From an uncultured Acidobacteriota bacterium (GTDB lineage Bacteria; Acidobacteriota; CAIWXX01): 64,000 nucleotides of DNA. A program made the position numbers and the translations under genes. The stretch covers positions 62,001 to 126,000 of the forward strand of contig CAIWXX010000008.1 of NCBI GenBank assembly GCA_903916735.1. Direction: 5' to 3'. Positions 34,738 to 44,381 of the stretch are shown here, piece by piece; position 1 is the first letter of the stretch; every line of letters starts with the position of its first letter. Under the pieces are notes generated by a model. It was not told the origin of the DNA, did no database searches, and saw only the letters and a list, made by a program, of their open reading frames with translations.

Positions 34738-35550
34738 ATGAAAAATGCCGGATTTGCACTGCCACTGCAAGCATTCGGTCTCGGAATTTTCGCAGTCCTT
34801 CTTTTAATCGGCATGGCCCAGTTTACTGCCGCGAGCGATCTGCCTGTGATCAATCTCGGTGATGAAGGCGCGGCGTTGAATGCCAACGCTCCTGCTCCAC
34901 CACCGTTCATCTGCGACAGCACTGATATCATCTGCGATCCAGTCCCTGGATCAACTCAGGACACTCAAATCTATGCCAGAGGCGCCAAGATCATAGTCAA
35001 CGGATCTGTACAGAAAATGACCGGGGGCAATGCCTTTTATGGAGATATCCAACTCTTTTTTCCAACCATTACATCGGGTGTCTTCACGATGGAAGTCAGA
35101 GGATTGACTGATGATAATCGCATAACAATCCCCTACTTTATTCAGTTCAATAACGGCAAAGGTTCTTTTGACAAGACAGAATGGCAGACAACACTCAGAA
35201 AAGGCATGAAAGCCCGGATGGAATTGGCCTGGTATGGATGCTGTGAGGCTGCGAACTACCAAGGACCTCGTGCGCCGGTTATGGATGCGGCAGGAGGCTT
35301 CTATACGCTCACATACAAGTGGGATAGCGCCAATGTTTATTTGTACCAGGGACGTGGCACAGCGATCAGCGCCATTCATAGCTTGCCGAATAGGCTGGGT
35401 TCTTTTATGCCCTCTGACTGGAAAAACGGCTGCAAATCTCGGGCAACCAAGGGCTCGATCATTCCCTTGAAGATTGAACTGCCTGAACGCCACTATGGTC
35501 TGGCATTCAAATATTGGTTCCGTAACTTCAAGTTAACAAAGATCAAGTAG
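34738..35550 (+). CDS. Secreted protein of unknown function
   Basis: 270 residues. An N-terminal signal sequence (MKNAGFALPLQAFGLGIFAV and a further hydrophobic stretch to about residue 30) is followed by a proline-rich region. A probable beta-sandwich domain follows: GDIQLFFPTITSGVFTMEVR and FYTLTYKWDSANVYLYQG alternate like strands of a LamG or concanavalin-type fold. Two cysteine pairs (ICDSTDIICD, WYGCCEAA) could form disulfides. No catalytic motif is visible. AAGGAG lies 7 bases before this ATG, which rules out the longer frame starting at 34579. A strong promoter upstream and an ideal terminator downstream show a single-gene unit that may be highly expressed. Confidence 0.8.
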   Translation: MKNAGFALPLQAFGLGIFAVLLLIGMAQFTAASDLPVINLGDEGAALNANAPAPPPFICDSTDIICDPVPGSTQDTQIYARGAKIIVNGSVQKMTGGNAFYGDIQLFFPTITSGVFTMEVRGLTDDNRITIPYFIQFNNGKGSFDKTEWQTTLRKGMKARMELAWYGCCEAANYQGPRAPVMDAAGGFYTLTYKWDSANVYLYQGRGTAISAIHSLPNRLGSFMPSDWKNGCKSRATKGSIIPLKIELPERHYGLAFKYWFRNFKLTKIK

Positions 35551-35567
35551 CTCGCACTCTTTCACAG

Positions 35568-35600
35568 GACCCACTCCACGTGGCGCGGAGTGGGTCTTTT
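35568..35600 (+). terminator. Intrinsic terminator after the secreted protein gene
   Basis: A perfect 10-bp stem, GACCCACTCC (35568-35577) with GGAGTGGGTC (35587-35596), closes a 9-base loop and is followed directly by TTTT (35597-35600). It lies 18 bases after the stop codon. Confidence 0.93.
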
Positions 35601-35789
35601 CTGTGTACAGGACTCTGAGCAAAATGATACGCACTCATGGATCCATTCATTCCTGCCTGTAGAAATAGAATCATGAATTAAGGAGAGCAGGCCAAAAGTC
35701 GCTTGATCCATCCGCGCTTAAGTCTTAAGTCTGGACTCAGCCGTCAATCCCCTGTTGTGTGATATCCTAATCACTTTGTTGAGAAGATC

Positions 35790-37289
35790 ATGAAGAAGAG
35801 AGCATCACTAAGCAAAACGTTGTATCAGCAAATGCAGGCGATGCCGCCCTTGGATCCGTCATCGATTCCAGAACAGTCGCTGGCTGTCTCTCTTCTGATA
35901 CCCGCAAAGAGGTCGGGTCATGCACTTGAGAACACCGTCATCGAGGCTCATCGATTCCTGAGTCAGCGATATCCTGGTGATTTCGAAATCGTCCTCATTC
36001 CAAATCCTGATCCCGGGGATCCGACCGATGTCTCCATTGAAATTTCTGAAGCTTTGGCCCGCCGGTTTGCGGAGGTAGTGGTCGTCCCCCACACCAGCCC
36101 TGCCGGGAAAGGTGCGGCCATAAGAACCGGGTTTTTCGGGAGTCGCGGTCGATGGATTTTCATGACCGATGCCGACCTCCCTTATGATCTCGAATTTTTC
36201 GATCGCGCCGCGAACAAGCTTCGAAGCGGTTATGATTTCGTGACTGGAAACCGTCGATTGCCCGCTAGCGTTTTTGATGTGCCGATGGACATGTTATCTC
36301 ATGCGTACAAGCGCCATCGCCTGGGCATCTGGTTTAATCGAGTCGTCCGATTCATCCTGCCTATCTGCACGATCGATACACAATCAGGACTCAAGGCTTT
36401 TACTCGAGAACTGGCGGTGCTTGCATTTTCCATCCAGATTTGCCCGGGGTTCTTCTTCGACCTTGAGCTCTTTCTTGCCTCGTATGGCCATGGATTCCAT
36501 CATGTCGATATTCCAGCCACTCTCTATCTCAATAGCCAAGAGAGCACGGTTTGGATATTACGCGAATCGATCCTGGCGGTTTTCTGGCTGTCAAAAATCA
36601 CGTGCAGGCAATGGAGAGGCGTCTATGGCCGGCATTCCGTCAGGAAATCGAAAATCCTCAAACGATTCCGAGGGAGCCCCATAGGAACACGTCTATTCCT
36701 GCTTTTTCGCTGGCATCTAACCCCATATGACATCATGGCATCGAGAATGCCACCCAAAGGGAAGGTCATGGATCTCGGATGCGGGCACGGCCTCCTGACG
36801 CTGGCGATTGCGTTGAGTAACGCCGACCGCCAGGTCCTCGGTGTCGACCACGATGCCATGCGAATTGAGACAGCCAGCCGAGCTGTCCGTGAACTCACCA
36901 ATATCACCTTTCTCAAAGGAAGCATGCTTGCCTATCCGGAAGCAGGACCGTTTGCCGGAATCGCCCTCATTGATTGCATGCATTATTTTAATCCGGAATC
37001 TCAGGAAAAAATTATTCGCGATGCATACAAGCACCTTGAACCCGGCGGCACACTTCTCATCAGAGAGGTCGACCCCAAGGGTGGGGTCATCGCATCGTGG
37101 AACCGCCTCTACGAGAAAATCGCCACGCGAATCGGCTTCACAAGGACGGATGAGAAGGGTTTGTTCTTTCGGACTCCCATTGAGTGGGAGTACTTTATCG
37201 AAAAAACCGGGTTCAAAGTGGCAACTGAACCCTGCAGCAGCGCACTGTTTTCAGATATTCTTTTTGTCTGTGAGCGATCACGAAAATGA
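35790..37289 (+). CDS. Fusion of family 2 glycosyltransferase and SAM-dependent methyltransferase
   Basis: 499 residues. The first about 285 residues are a GT-A glycosyltransferase of the dolichyl-phosphate-sugar-synthase type: VSLLIPAKRSGHALENT near 32, AGKGAAIRTGF near 110 and the metal-binding DAD of FMTDADLPYD near 127. The rest is a class I methyltransferase with the SAM motif VMDLGCGHGLLTLA near 327, followed by GVDHD. There is no transmembrane segment beyond a hydrophobic stretch near 255. Such glycosyltransferases often build polyprenyl-phosphate sugars; the methyltransferase may modify the same glycan or lipid. The stop overlaps the start of the next gene, a glycosyltransferase paralogue, by four bases. 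Confidence 0.88.
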   Translation: MKKRASLSKTLYQQMQAMPPLDPSSIPEQSLAVSLLIPAKRSGHALENTVIEAHRFLSQRYPGDFEIVLIPNPDPGDPTDVSIEISEALARRFAEVVVVPHTSPAGKGAAIRTGFFGSRGRWIFMTDADLPYDLEFFDRAANKLRSGYDFVTGNRRLPASVFDVPMDMLSHAYKRHRLGIWFNRVVRFILPICTIDTQSGLKAFTRELAVLAFSIQICPGFFFDLELFLASYGHGFHHVDIPATLYLNSQESTVWILRESILAVFWLSKITCRQWRGVYGRHSVRKSKILKRFRGSPIGTRLFLLFRWHLTPYDIMASRMPPKGKVMDLGCGHGLLTLAIALSNADRQVLGVDHDAMRIETASRAVRELTNITFLKGSMLAYPEAGPFAGIALIDCMHYFNPESQEKIIRDAYKHLEPGGTLLIREVDPKGGVIASWNRLYEKIATRIGFTRTDEKGLFFRTPIEWEYFIEKTGFKVATEPCSSALFSDILFVCERSRK

Positions 37290-38128
37290 CCCAGCAGCAA
37301 ACAGCATCGACTCCCACCAACATCTTCATATCCTTTCTGCTGCCTTTCCCACTTCTTCCTTATCCTGAATTGCACCCAAGATTTATTCGAAGAATCGTGG
37401 AGGATTCAATCGTTCACCTGGAAAAGATGAAAAGCAGCGCAACCTATGAAGTCCTCCTGATCCCCTATGGAGAAGATGTCGAGAAAGCATCGATGCTGAT
37501 GGAAGAGGCCAAACGGCTTGCCAAGGAAAACAACGGCGTCACGTTGTTACCGGCGCATGTGTCACGGTTGCGTGGGGCAGCCATACTAGAAGCTTTCTCT
37601 CTCTCTCAGGGACATCTGATTTTGATCGGCCATTCACTCCAACCATGCGATTTTTCATTTTTCGTGGAAGCGCTCCCGTTGTTAAATTCCGGGGTTGATC
37701 TGGTCCGTGCGAATCGTCGGCTTCCTCAAACGCGCTTCAGAATACCCGTCCGTCTTCTGCCCTATGTTTATCGTCGTCATCGATTGGGACTTCGCTTCAA
37801 TCGCCTCGTCAAGCGGTTTCTGCCGATCACGACGACGGATACGCATTCAGGAAACCTATGCGTGACCCGCCGTCTGGCGGTTGAGGCCTTCGCCCGTCGA
37901 CCGGCGTCGGATTTTCTCATTGACCTTGAAATCAGCCTGACGGCCATCGCTCACGGATACAAGGATCAGGATCTGCCGGTGAAGCTTCATCTCGATCATG
38001 AAAAGAATATTCGCCGGATGCTGATTGAGACAATCGATATCATGAAAGGCCTTCCCATCATGGCTTACCGCTATCGCAGTGGTTACTATGGACCAGTGGA
38101 CGAAAGTGCACAGCCAAAGAAAAATTAA
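37286..38128 (+). CDS. Glycosyltransferase paralogue lacking the DXD motif
   Basis: 280 residues, clearly related to the glycosyltransferase half of the preceding protein. Shared segments are ANRRLPQTRF against GNRRLPASVF and YRRHRLGLRFNRLVKRFLPI against YKRHRLGIWFNRVVRFILPI, together with the following TxDTxSG. Two catalytic stretches differ: the partner's AGKGAAIRTGF is RLRGAAILEAF here, and its metal-binding TDADLP is IGHSLQP. Without the acidic pair the protein probably cannot bind metal-UDP- or GDP-sugar in the usual way. It may be a non-catalytic partner of the fusion enzyme. Translation is coupled through an ATGA overlap. Confidence 0.82.
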   Translation: MTQQQTASTPTNIFISFLLPFPLLPYPELHPRFIRRIVEDSIVHLEKMKSSATYEVLLIPYGEDVEKASMLMEEAKRLAKENNGVTLLPAHVSRLRGAAILEAFSLSQGHLILIGHSLQPCDFSFFVEALPLLNSGVDLVRANRRLPQTRFRIPVRLLPYVYRRHRLGLRFNRLVKRFLPITTTDTHSGNLCVTRRLAVEAFARRPASDFLIDLEISLTAIAHGYKDQDLPVKLHLDHEKNIRRMLIETIDIMKGLPIMAYRYRSGYYGPVDESAQPKKN

Positions 38129-38187
38129 GTTGATCTTGTCAGGACAGCGCCACGCGTGAGTCCTTCAGAGAAGTTGCGAGAGACGGT

Positions 38188-40170
38188 GTGAGAGCGCCAG
38201 CCATATTTGATCGCACGACGATTTACGGGGCAATCATCCTCGTTGGATTGATCCTGCATGGAGTGCAAGCTCATCGATTCGGTTTCTATTGGAGCGATGA
38301 TGTCATGTACTTCTCGCTAGGCTATCAGCAGGCGGGCTGCAGTGCTATGAAGTACATCCTCAGCGATACAGCCATCGCACTCAATTCAGACCGACCTGTT
38401 TCGTATGTCGCCTGGGCACTCGCCCGCGCTGCATACGCGATCAATCTGCCCACGCTTCACTGGTTACTGGTTTTGCTGGTGATTTCAAATGCCGTCATAA
38501 CGGCTGTCCTCGCGAGGCGAATCTTCAATGAAGAGTGGTTCGCATTTGCAGTGGGAATCCTTTTCCTGACATACCCGATTTCACCTCTGGAGGCGATCTG
38601 GGGAGCCACAATACATTATCTCGTGGCGACTCTCCTGGCCACCGTCGTCATGCTCTTCTCCCTTAACGGCTTGGAGAGCAGTGGAAAGCGCCGGAGGAAC
38701 TGGTTCATTATTTCGACAATGACTTTTCTGGCGCTCCTCCTGACGCATGAAGCCTACGCTCTTCTGCCACCGGCTTTCATCTGTTGTTATGCCGTCAGCC
38801 GTCGTCATGGTTTTCCGGAAAATCCGGATTGGATCAGATTCGGCTCTTTCTGGTATCGCAAGCCGGCTCTTTTCAACCTGGTGCAATTCATCGTCGTCAT
38901 GTTCATCTACGGCCTCTGGCGGCTCTTCATCCTTCCCTCGTATGGTGTCTTCAGTTACCCAAATAGCGATGTTGTATTAGGCATCGGCCGCCTGGTCTCG
39001 AAATTTGCCACCGGTCTCTATATTCTGATTCTTCCTTGGGCTAAAGCCTTGGATGGCGTCTTCTACCCCCCGCCAACAATCTATATCATCATCTCTCTTT
39101 GCCTGGGCCTCATCACATTTCTCCTTAACAACTGGTTCATGTTCAAATCCAATTCGCGGGAAAGGATACCGAGAGAAAGTGAACAAAGAGATCATTTGCT
39201 GAGTCGATGGATGTGGATTGCATTCATCGGCATGATTCTGATTGTGGCCACGGATGCGGTCATCAGCATTTCGGCAATTGGAATTAAGCATATCAACGGA
39301 TTTCCATCACGAGCCAATTATATTGCCCTTACCGGACTGGCACTTTTCCTACCGGCAACGATATGGCTACTAATTCGTTTCAGCTTTCGATACAAAATAT
39401 TCGGGTGCATTTTTTGTCTTCTGGGAATGAGCTGGTACAAGTTTTTCCGGATTGATGTGACTGGGAAATTCCCTTCAATTTCATTCACTTTTCCACCTCT
39501 CTTTCATCTGCATAACATCACTCACACGGTCCTCGACTTTGTGTGTATCGGGATCACCATTGTTCTTATTGCATTCTTGCTCATCTCCACCACGTGTAGA
39601 ATACTCAGACGTAAAATGCCATTTCAAAAAGATGACACCATCTATTGCGAAACGACGAAAATATTCAGGAACACCCTGTCAGGAGCGATCGCGTTGATCG
39701 TTCTGGCCGGCAGCCTCTTTCAATTCTCCATAAAGGAAGGAATGATTGATCGGTGGAACCTGACGCGACGGATGTATCAACAGATGAAGATGGACATTCC
39801 TAATATTAAGGATGGAACCTTCGTGATTTTTTATACATCAGATCGTGGAAATCGCGAAGGCGCACATTACGAGATCAGTTACTTTCTGCAGGTGCTTTAT
39901 AACAATCCATCGCTCATGGGTAACCTCTACGGCGGCGTCGAATATCAGGCGGATAAGATCATTTCGCAGGGATTTGGTCGGGAGACAGCGGTCGAGATTC
40001 CATACGACAGGCTTCTTTTCATCAATTACGATGATAGGGCCATCAGCCCTCCGCAACAAAAAGCGATCCGAATTAGAGGCATGGGGATGAGGAGCGTTAA
40101 GAGCCATGTAGAAAGGATCATCAAGGGAAATCCTGTAGAATCTCCAGCATGGGATCATATGATGAAATAG
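38188..40170 (+). CDS. Large polytopic membrane protein of unknown function
   Basis: 660 residues with about ten to twelve transmembrane helices and a C-terminal soluble region of about 140 residues. An Asp pair early in the first external loop (YWSDDVMYFS near 32) resembles the acidic motif of GT-C glycosyltransferases that use polyprenyl-phosphate sugars, which would suit the two glycosyltransferase genes just upstream. The overall sequence does not match a family I can name. GTG at 38188 is the start with the best fit; the ribosome-binding site is poor. It closes the glycosyltransferase cluster. Confidence 0.75.
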   Translation: MRAPAIFDRTTIYGAIILVGLILHGVQAHRFGFYWSDDVMYFSLGYQQAGCSAMKYILSDTAIALNSDRPVSYVAWALARAAYAINLPTLHWLLVLLVISNAVITAVLARRIFNEEWFAFAVGILFLTYPISPLEAIWGATIHYLVATLLATVVMLFSLNGLESSGKRRRNWFIISTMTFLALLLTHEAYALLPPAFICCYAVSRRHGFPENPDWIRFGSFWYRKPALFNLVQFIVVMFIYGLWRLFILPSYGVFSYPNSDVVLGIGRLVSKFATGLYILILPWAKALDGVFYPPPTIYIIISLCLGLITFLLNNWFMFKSNSRERIPRESEQRDHLLSRWMWIAFIGMILIVATDAVISISAIGIKHINGFPSRANYIALTGLALFLPATIWLLIRFSFRYKIFGCIFCLLGMSWYKFFRIDVTGKFPSISFTFPPLFHLHNITHTVLDFVCIGITIVLIAFLLISTTCRILRRKMPFQKDDTIYCETTKIFRNTLSGAIALIVLAGSLFQFSIKEGMIDRWNLTRRMYQQMKMDIPNIKDGTFVIFYTSDRGNREGAHYEISYFLQVLYNNPSLMGNLYGGVEYQADKIISQGFGRETAVEIPYDRLLFINYDDRAISPPQQKAIRIRGMGMRSVKSHVERIIKGNPVESPAWDHMMK

Positions 40171-40373
40171 TCGCCCTGAAAGCCCGGCGCCGATGAGCTA
40201 CCCACGAAGGATCTGCGACAGCGACATTATCAGGGAATCATCTGAATCCCATTCGCAACATGTTGGTTCCTTCTGGATTCCATCCACTGGCAGTCAGATG
40301 ATTGAAAGAATGATGAAGAGCCATTTGTTCTACATAAGTAGTAAAAATTCCATTGATATTTTGTCCTCTATGA

Positions 40374-40379
40374 TATAAT
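40374..40379 (+). promoter_or_regulatory. -10 element of rnj (likely leaderless mRNA)
   Basis: A perfect TATAAT at 40374-40379 sits 9 bases before the ATG of rnj at 40389, with TTGATA at 40353 (15-base spacer, slightly short). Transcription from it would begin 2-4 bases before the ATG, and no Shine-Dalgarno sequence is present. Confidence 0.5.
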
Positions 40380-40388
40380 TCCGCTCCG

Positions 40389-42038
40389 ATGGAAACAAAG
40401 ATCATCCCGCTTGGCGGACTCGGTGAATTCGGCATGAATTGTACCGTCGTCGAATCCGGCGATGACATCATCGTCATCGACGCCGGGCTGATGTTTCCTG
40501 ACGAAAGTGCGCCCGGTGTTGACGTCGTCATCCCGGATCTCACCTATCTTTTTGAACGGCGGGAAAAAATCCGGGCCATCCTCCTGACGCACGGACATGA
40601 AGACCATATTGGCGCATTGCCCTACCTTCTGCGTGACATCGATGCACCGGTCTATGGGGCCCCTTTGACCCTCGCCTTCATCAAATCCAAACTGAAAGAA
40701 CACGGCATCGACGAAAATCATCCGATTGAGAGCGTCACTGCTCGTCAGAGAAAGGCGATTGGGTGTTTTGATGTAGAGTTTCTGCAGGTCTCGCATTCGA
40801 TCGCCGACGCCCTGGGACTGGCCATCGAGACACCGGCCGGCATCATCGTCCATACGGGTGATTTCAAAATCGATTCGACACCATTTCTCGATCAGGCGAC
40901 CGATCTGCAACGGTTTGGATGGTATGGTGAAAAGGGCGTTCTGGCACTGCTATCGGATTCAACGAACTCCGAAATTTCCGGATACACCCCATCAGAAAAT
41001 TCAATCACCAGTCGCTTCATAGAAATTTTTTCAAAAGCGCAAAAAAAAATATTTGTCACATGCTTCGCAACGAGCATATCGCGCATCCAGCAGTTCCTGG
41101 CGCTTGCGGCGCGCATCGACCGTCGCGTCGTTATCCTCGGACGCTCCATGAATGAGAACGTGGAGATCGCTCACAAACTCGGCTATATCGATCTGCCCGA
41201 AGGGTTGCTTCTCAAGCGCGAAGATGCTCGCACCGTTCCGCCTGACAAGCTGTTTGTCATCGCGACCGGAAGCCAGGGGGAACCACTTTCAGCGATCAAC
41301 CGGATCAGCATGCACGATTACCCTCATATGGCGGTCGAAGAGGGCGATACGGTTCTGATTTCCGCGCGCATTATTCCGGGCAACGCCAAGAGTGTTTCCC
41401 GCATCATCAACCGGATGGTGAGAAGCGGCGCCCATGTTTTTCATCAGGGCATTGCGGATGTTCACGTCTCAGGGCATGGGAGCCAGGAGGAGCTCAAGCT
41501 TTTTCTCAGGCTTTTGCATCCTCGCTTTTTCATCCCTGTTCATGGTGAGTTCCGCCAGCTGTATGCTCATGCCGATCTGGCCCGTCAAGCCGGAATCCCT
41601 GACTCCAACATCCTCATCGCCGAAACAGGAGACATCATCAGCCTCATGCCGGATTCGGCCAAACTTGCAGGCCGTGTTGACGTGGGACGCGTCTTCATCG
41701 ATGTGGGCGGCATCGAGGAGGTGGAAGAAGCCGTGCTCCACGACCGCAAGCATCTGTCGGCTGACGGCTTTTTCGTGATCGTGATCGCCATTAACAAATC
41801 GGATGGATCATTAGAAGGCGAACCGGAGGTCATTACGCGAGGGTTCCTTGATATCGAGGGCAGCGATTTCATCAAGGAAGCCCAGGAAATATGCGCCGGT
41901 GTCATTTCGCAGAGTACGGTCGAAGAAAAACAGGATTGGGCAGCCGTCAAGGAAAAGATTCGCCGGGAAGTCCGCCGATTCCTCTACAAACGTACGATGA
42001 AGCGCCCAATTATCATTCCGGTTATCATGGAAGTGTAG
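40389..42038 (+). CDS. rnj: Ribonuclease J
   Basis: 549 residues, full length. A metallo-beta-lactamase/beta-CASP nuclease with 5'-3' exonuclease and endonuclease activity on mRNA and rRNA precursors. The zinc site HGHEDHIGALPY is near 76-87, further ligands follow at HTGDFKID near 156, beta-CASP motifs at CFATSISRIQQ near 224 and ATGSQGEP near 293, and HVSGHGSQEE plus PVHGEFRQLYAH mark the substrate-binding part near 360-395. Presence of RNase J in a Gram-negative suggests a mode of RNA decay unlike that of E. coli. It is followed after 65 bases by ftsK. Confidence 0.96.
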   Translation: METKIIPLGGLGEFGMNCTVVESGDDIIVIDAGLMFPDESAPGVDVVIPDLTYLFERREKIRAILLTHGHEDHIGALPYLLRDIDAPVYGAPLTLAFIKSKLKEHGIDENHPIESVTARQRKAIGCFDVEFLQVSHSIADALGLAIETPAGIIVHTGDFKIDSTPFLDQATDLQRFGWYGEKGVLALLSDSTNSEISGYTPSENSITSRFIEIFSKAQKKIFVTCFATSISRIQQFLALAARIDRRVVILGRSMNENVEIAHKLGYIDLPEGLLLKREDARTVPPDKLFVIATGSQGEPLSAINRISMHDYPHMAVEEGDTVLISARIIPGNAKSVSRIINRMVRSGAHVFHQGIADVHVSGHGSQEELKLFLRLLHPRFFIPVHGEFRQLYAHADLARQAGIPDSNILIAETGDIISLMPDSAKLAGRVDVGRVFIDVGGIEEVEEAVLHDRKHLSADGFFVIVIAINKSDGSLEGEPEVITRGFLDIEGSDFIKEAQEICAGVISQSTVEEKQDWAAVKEKIRREVRRFLYKRTMKRPIIIPVIMEV

Positions 42039-42050
42039 TTGGGGAAAAAG

Positions 42051-42078
42051 GGACTAGGGGCTAGGGATCAGGGACTGA
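42051..42078 (+). repeat. Short degenerate tandem repeat between rnj and ftsK
   Basis: Four imperfect copies of a GGGACTAG-like unit (GGGACTAG, GGGCTAG, GGATCAG, GGACT) occupy this spacer. Similar low-complexity tracts are common between genes in many bacteria. No function is implied. Confidence 0.55.
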
Positions 42079-42103
42079 AAAAAAAGAGCAAAGGATAAAC
42101 TGG

Positions 42104-44380
42104 ATGGCGACGCCGTGGATGGGTAAGAGAATCCTGGAAATTGGAGGGATTCTCATCATCCTCCTCTCATTGCTCATCTTTCTCAGCCTTTACACCTACT
42201 CGCCCCTCGATCCGTCGCTCAACAGCTCGGGGATTTCTCCTGAGTTCCCAATCCAGAATCGTGTGGGAGCTGTCGGCGGATATGTTTCCGACTTTCTTCT
42301 GCAGGCCATCGGATATTCTTCCTTCCTTCTTCCACTGATCGGTATTCTGATCGGAGCGCGTTTCATTCTGCATCTTAAGATCTCCAACTTTCTTTTCAGG
42401 CTGATTGGATTCATCTTCATTCTTCTCACGATCTCAACCATGATTCGCATTATCCGGCCGGACTTGCGCTATGAGAATCTCCTGGGTGGAGGGGTTTTCG
42501 GTGAGAAGGCGGGAGCTTTTCTTCTGGCCAAGTTTGGGATTCAGGGAGGGCTTCTCATCTGCGCAGCCCTCATTCTCATCTCCTCGCTTTTAATGCTGCA
42601 GCTCTTCCTGATCGAAATGGTAAAGAGGGCCTGGTTGGCCTTGACCGGACGATTCAATGATTTGTCATCAGCAATGGGGTCGAAATACAGGAAGAAGGTG
42701 CAGGAGCATGAGCGGGAGCAACTCAGGAGAGAAATGCTGGAGAAACACCGTGCTCATCGAGAGGCGACCCCAACATCTATCCCCGTCGAATCTTCATCGA
42801 GTGAACCATCAGAGTCCGAGCTTCCGGCCCGCAACGCCCCACCAATCACAAAAGGCGGCATCGGACCACGGCGGGCGATACAAGAAGAATTGCCGTTTCC
42901 CGAGCTTCGGAAGATTTCTGGATTCAAACTTCCACCATTAACACTGCTCGACAATCCACCCAAGGGCAACGCGATCGATGAAAAAGAAATCCAAGCAAAA
43001 GCGCGCCTGATCGAATCGAAGTTCGCGGAGTTTGGAATCGAGGGCGCTGTCTGTGCCATGCATCCCGGTCCTGTGATCACAATCTATGAGTATCAACCGA
43101 GTGCGGGCGTGAAATTCAGCCGTGTTCAGGGCATGTCCGATGATCTTTCACTGGCATTGAAAGCGGAATCTGTGAGGATCGATAAAATCCCAGGACAATC
43201 CACAGTTGGACTGGAAGTGCCGAATGCCAAACGCGAGATGATTTACTTGCGGGAAATCCTCAATTCCGTTCATTTCAACACGTCTCATTCCATGCTCTCC
43301 TTGGCTCTCGGCAAAGATGCGACGGGTGAACCATTCGTCGCTGATCTCGCCCGGATGCCTCATCTCCTTATTGCCGGGGCGACCGGCATGGGGAAATCGG
43401 TTTCTCTTCATGCGATGATCTGCTCGATTCTCTACAAATCAACCCCCGAGGATGTGCGTCTGATTTTGATCGATCCGAAGCGGGTCGAACTTGGGGTCTA
43501 TGCCGACATCCCTCATCTTTACTGTGAAGTCATCGTCGAGCCGAAGAAGGCCGTCACTGCCCTCAAGAACGCAAAGGCGGAAATGGACAAGCGCTATCGC
43601 ACTCTGGTTCGTTTCTCCGCGCGTAATATTGATCAGTACAACCAGAAGGTCCATCGCCGGGATTTCACGTTGGCGGCAGGGGAAGAACCCCCGGCTCCTC
43701 TGCCCTATCTCGTCATCATCATCGACGAATTGGCAGATCTTATGGCTGAGCTTTCAGGCGAAGTTGAGCATCAAATCGGCCGGCTCGCACAGATGGCCCG
43801 TGCCGTGGGCATTCACCTGATCCTGGCCACGCAACGCCCATCAGTTGACATTATTACAGGGACAATTAAAAACAACCTGCCGGCGCGCATTTCATTCAGG
43901 GTGACGCAAAAAATCGATTCCCGCACCATCCTGGATGCTTCTGGCGCCGATCAGCTCCTCGGCAACGGCGATATGCTGTTCATGGCACCTGGAACGAGCC
44001 GTTTGAAACGAATTCATGGCGCGTATGTCAGCGAAGAAGAGGTCATGCGTATCATCACGCACCTCAAACGGGAGGGCAAACCGGATTATAATCAGGCCTT
44101 CCTTAAAGAACAGGATAAGGAAGAAGGAGCTCTGACGGGCGAGATGCAAGACGAACTGTTCCGGCAAGCCGTCGAACTCGTGCTCAGCTCCGGACAAGCT
44201 TCGGCATCGCACCTCCAGCGCCGGCTCAAGCTCGGCTATAACCGTGCCGCTCGCCTCATCGATATCATGGAAGAACAAGGAATCGTCGGGCCTCCAGCCG
44301 GCCCCAACAAGAGTCGAGAAATTCTTGTCAAACCCGATTTCCTCGATAACATCTCCCCTTCGAAATCCGCAGAAGACTGA
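42104..44380 (+). CDS. ftsK: DNA translocase FtsK/SpoIIIE
   Basis: 758 residues. Four or five N-terminal transmembrane helices (to about 185) anchor it at the septum. A linker with acidic and Ser-rich stretches (about 185-270) leads to the motor domain, with Walker A GATGMGKS near 425 and Walker B IIIDELADLM near 544. A C-terminal gamma winged-helix domain (about 690-750, SASHLQRRLKLGYNRAARLID) reads KOPS sequences. It pumps chromosome DNA during division. PBP1b starts 1 base after its stop, linking chromosome segregation and wall synthesis genes in one transcript. Confidence 0.96.
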   Translation: MATPWMGKRILEIGGILIILLSLLIFLSLYTYSPLDPSLNSSGISPEFPIQNRVGAVGGYVSDFLLQAIGYSSFLLPLIGILIGARFILHLKISNFLFRLIGFIFILLTISTMIRIIRPDLRYENLLGGGVFGEKAGAFLLAKFGIQGGLLICAALILISSLLMLQLFLIEMVKRAWLALTGRFNDLSSAMGSKYRKKVQEHEREQLRREMLEKHRAHREATPTSIPVESSSSEPSESELPARNAPPITKGGIGPRRAIQEELPFPELRKISGFKLPPLTLLDNPPKGNAIDEKEIQAKARLIESKFAEFGIEGAVCAMHPGPVITIYEYQPSAGVKFSRVQGMSDDLSLALKAESVRIDKIPGQSTVGLEVPNAKREMIYLREILNSVHFNTSHSMLSLALGKDATGEPFVADLARMPHLLIAGATGMGKSVSLHAMICSILYKSTPEDVRLILIDPKRVELGVYADIPHLYCEVIVEPKKAVTALKNAKAEMDKRYRTLVRFSARNIDQYNQKVHRRDFTLAAGEEPPAPLPYLVIIIDELADLMAELSGEVEHQIGRLAQMARAVGIHLILATQRPSVDIITGTIKNNLPARISFRVTQKIDSRTILDASGADQLLGNGDMLFMAPGTSRLKRIHGAYVSEEEVMRIITHLKREGKPDYNQAFLKEQDKEEGALTGEMQDELFRQAVELVLSSGQASASHLQRRLKLGYNRAARLIDIMEEQGIVGPPAGPNKSREILVKPDFLDNISPSKSAED

Positions 44381-44381
44381 T

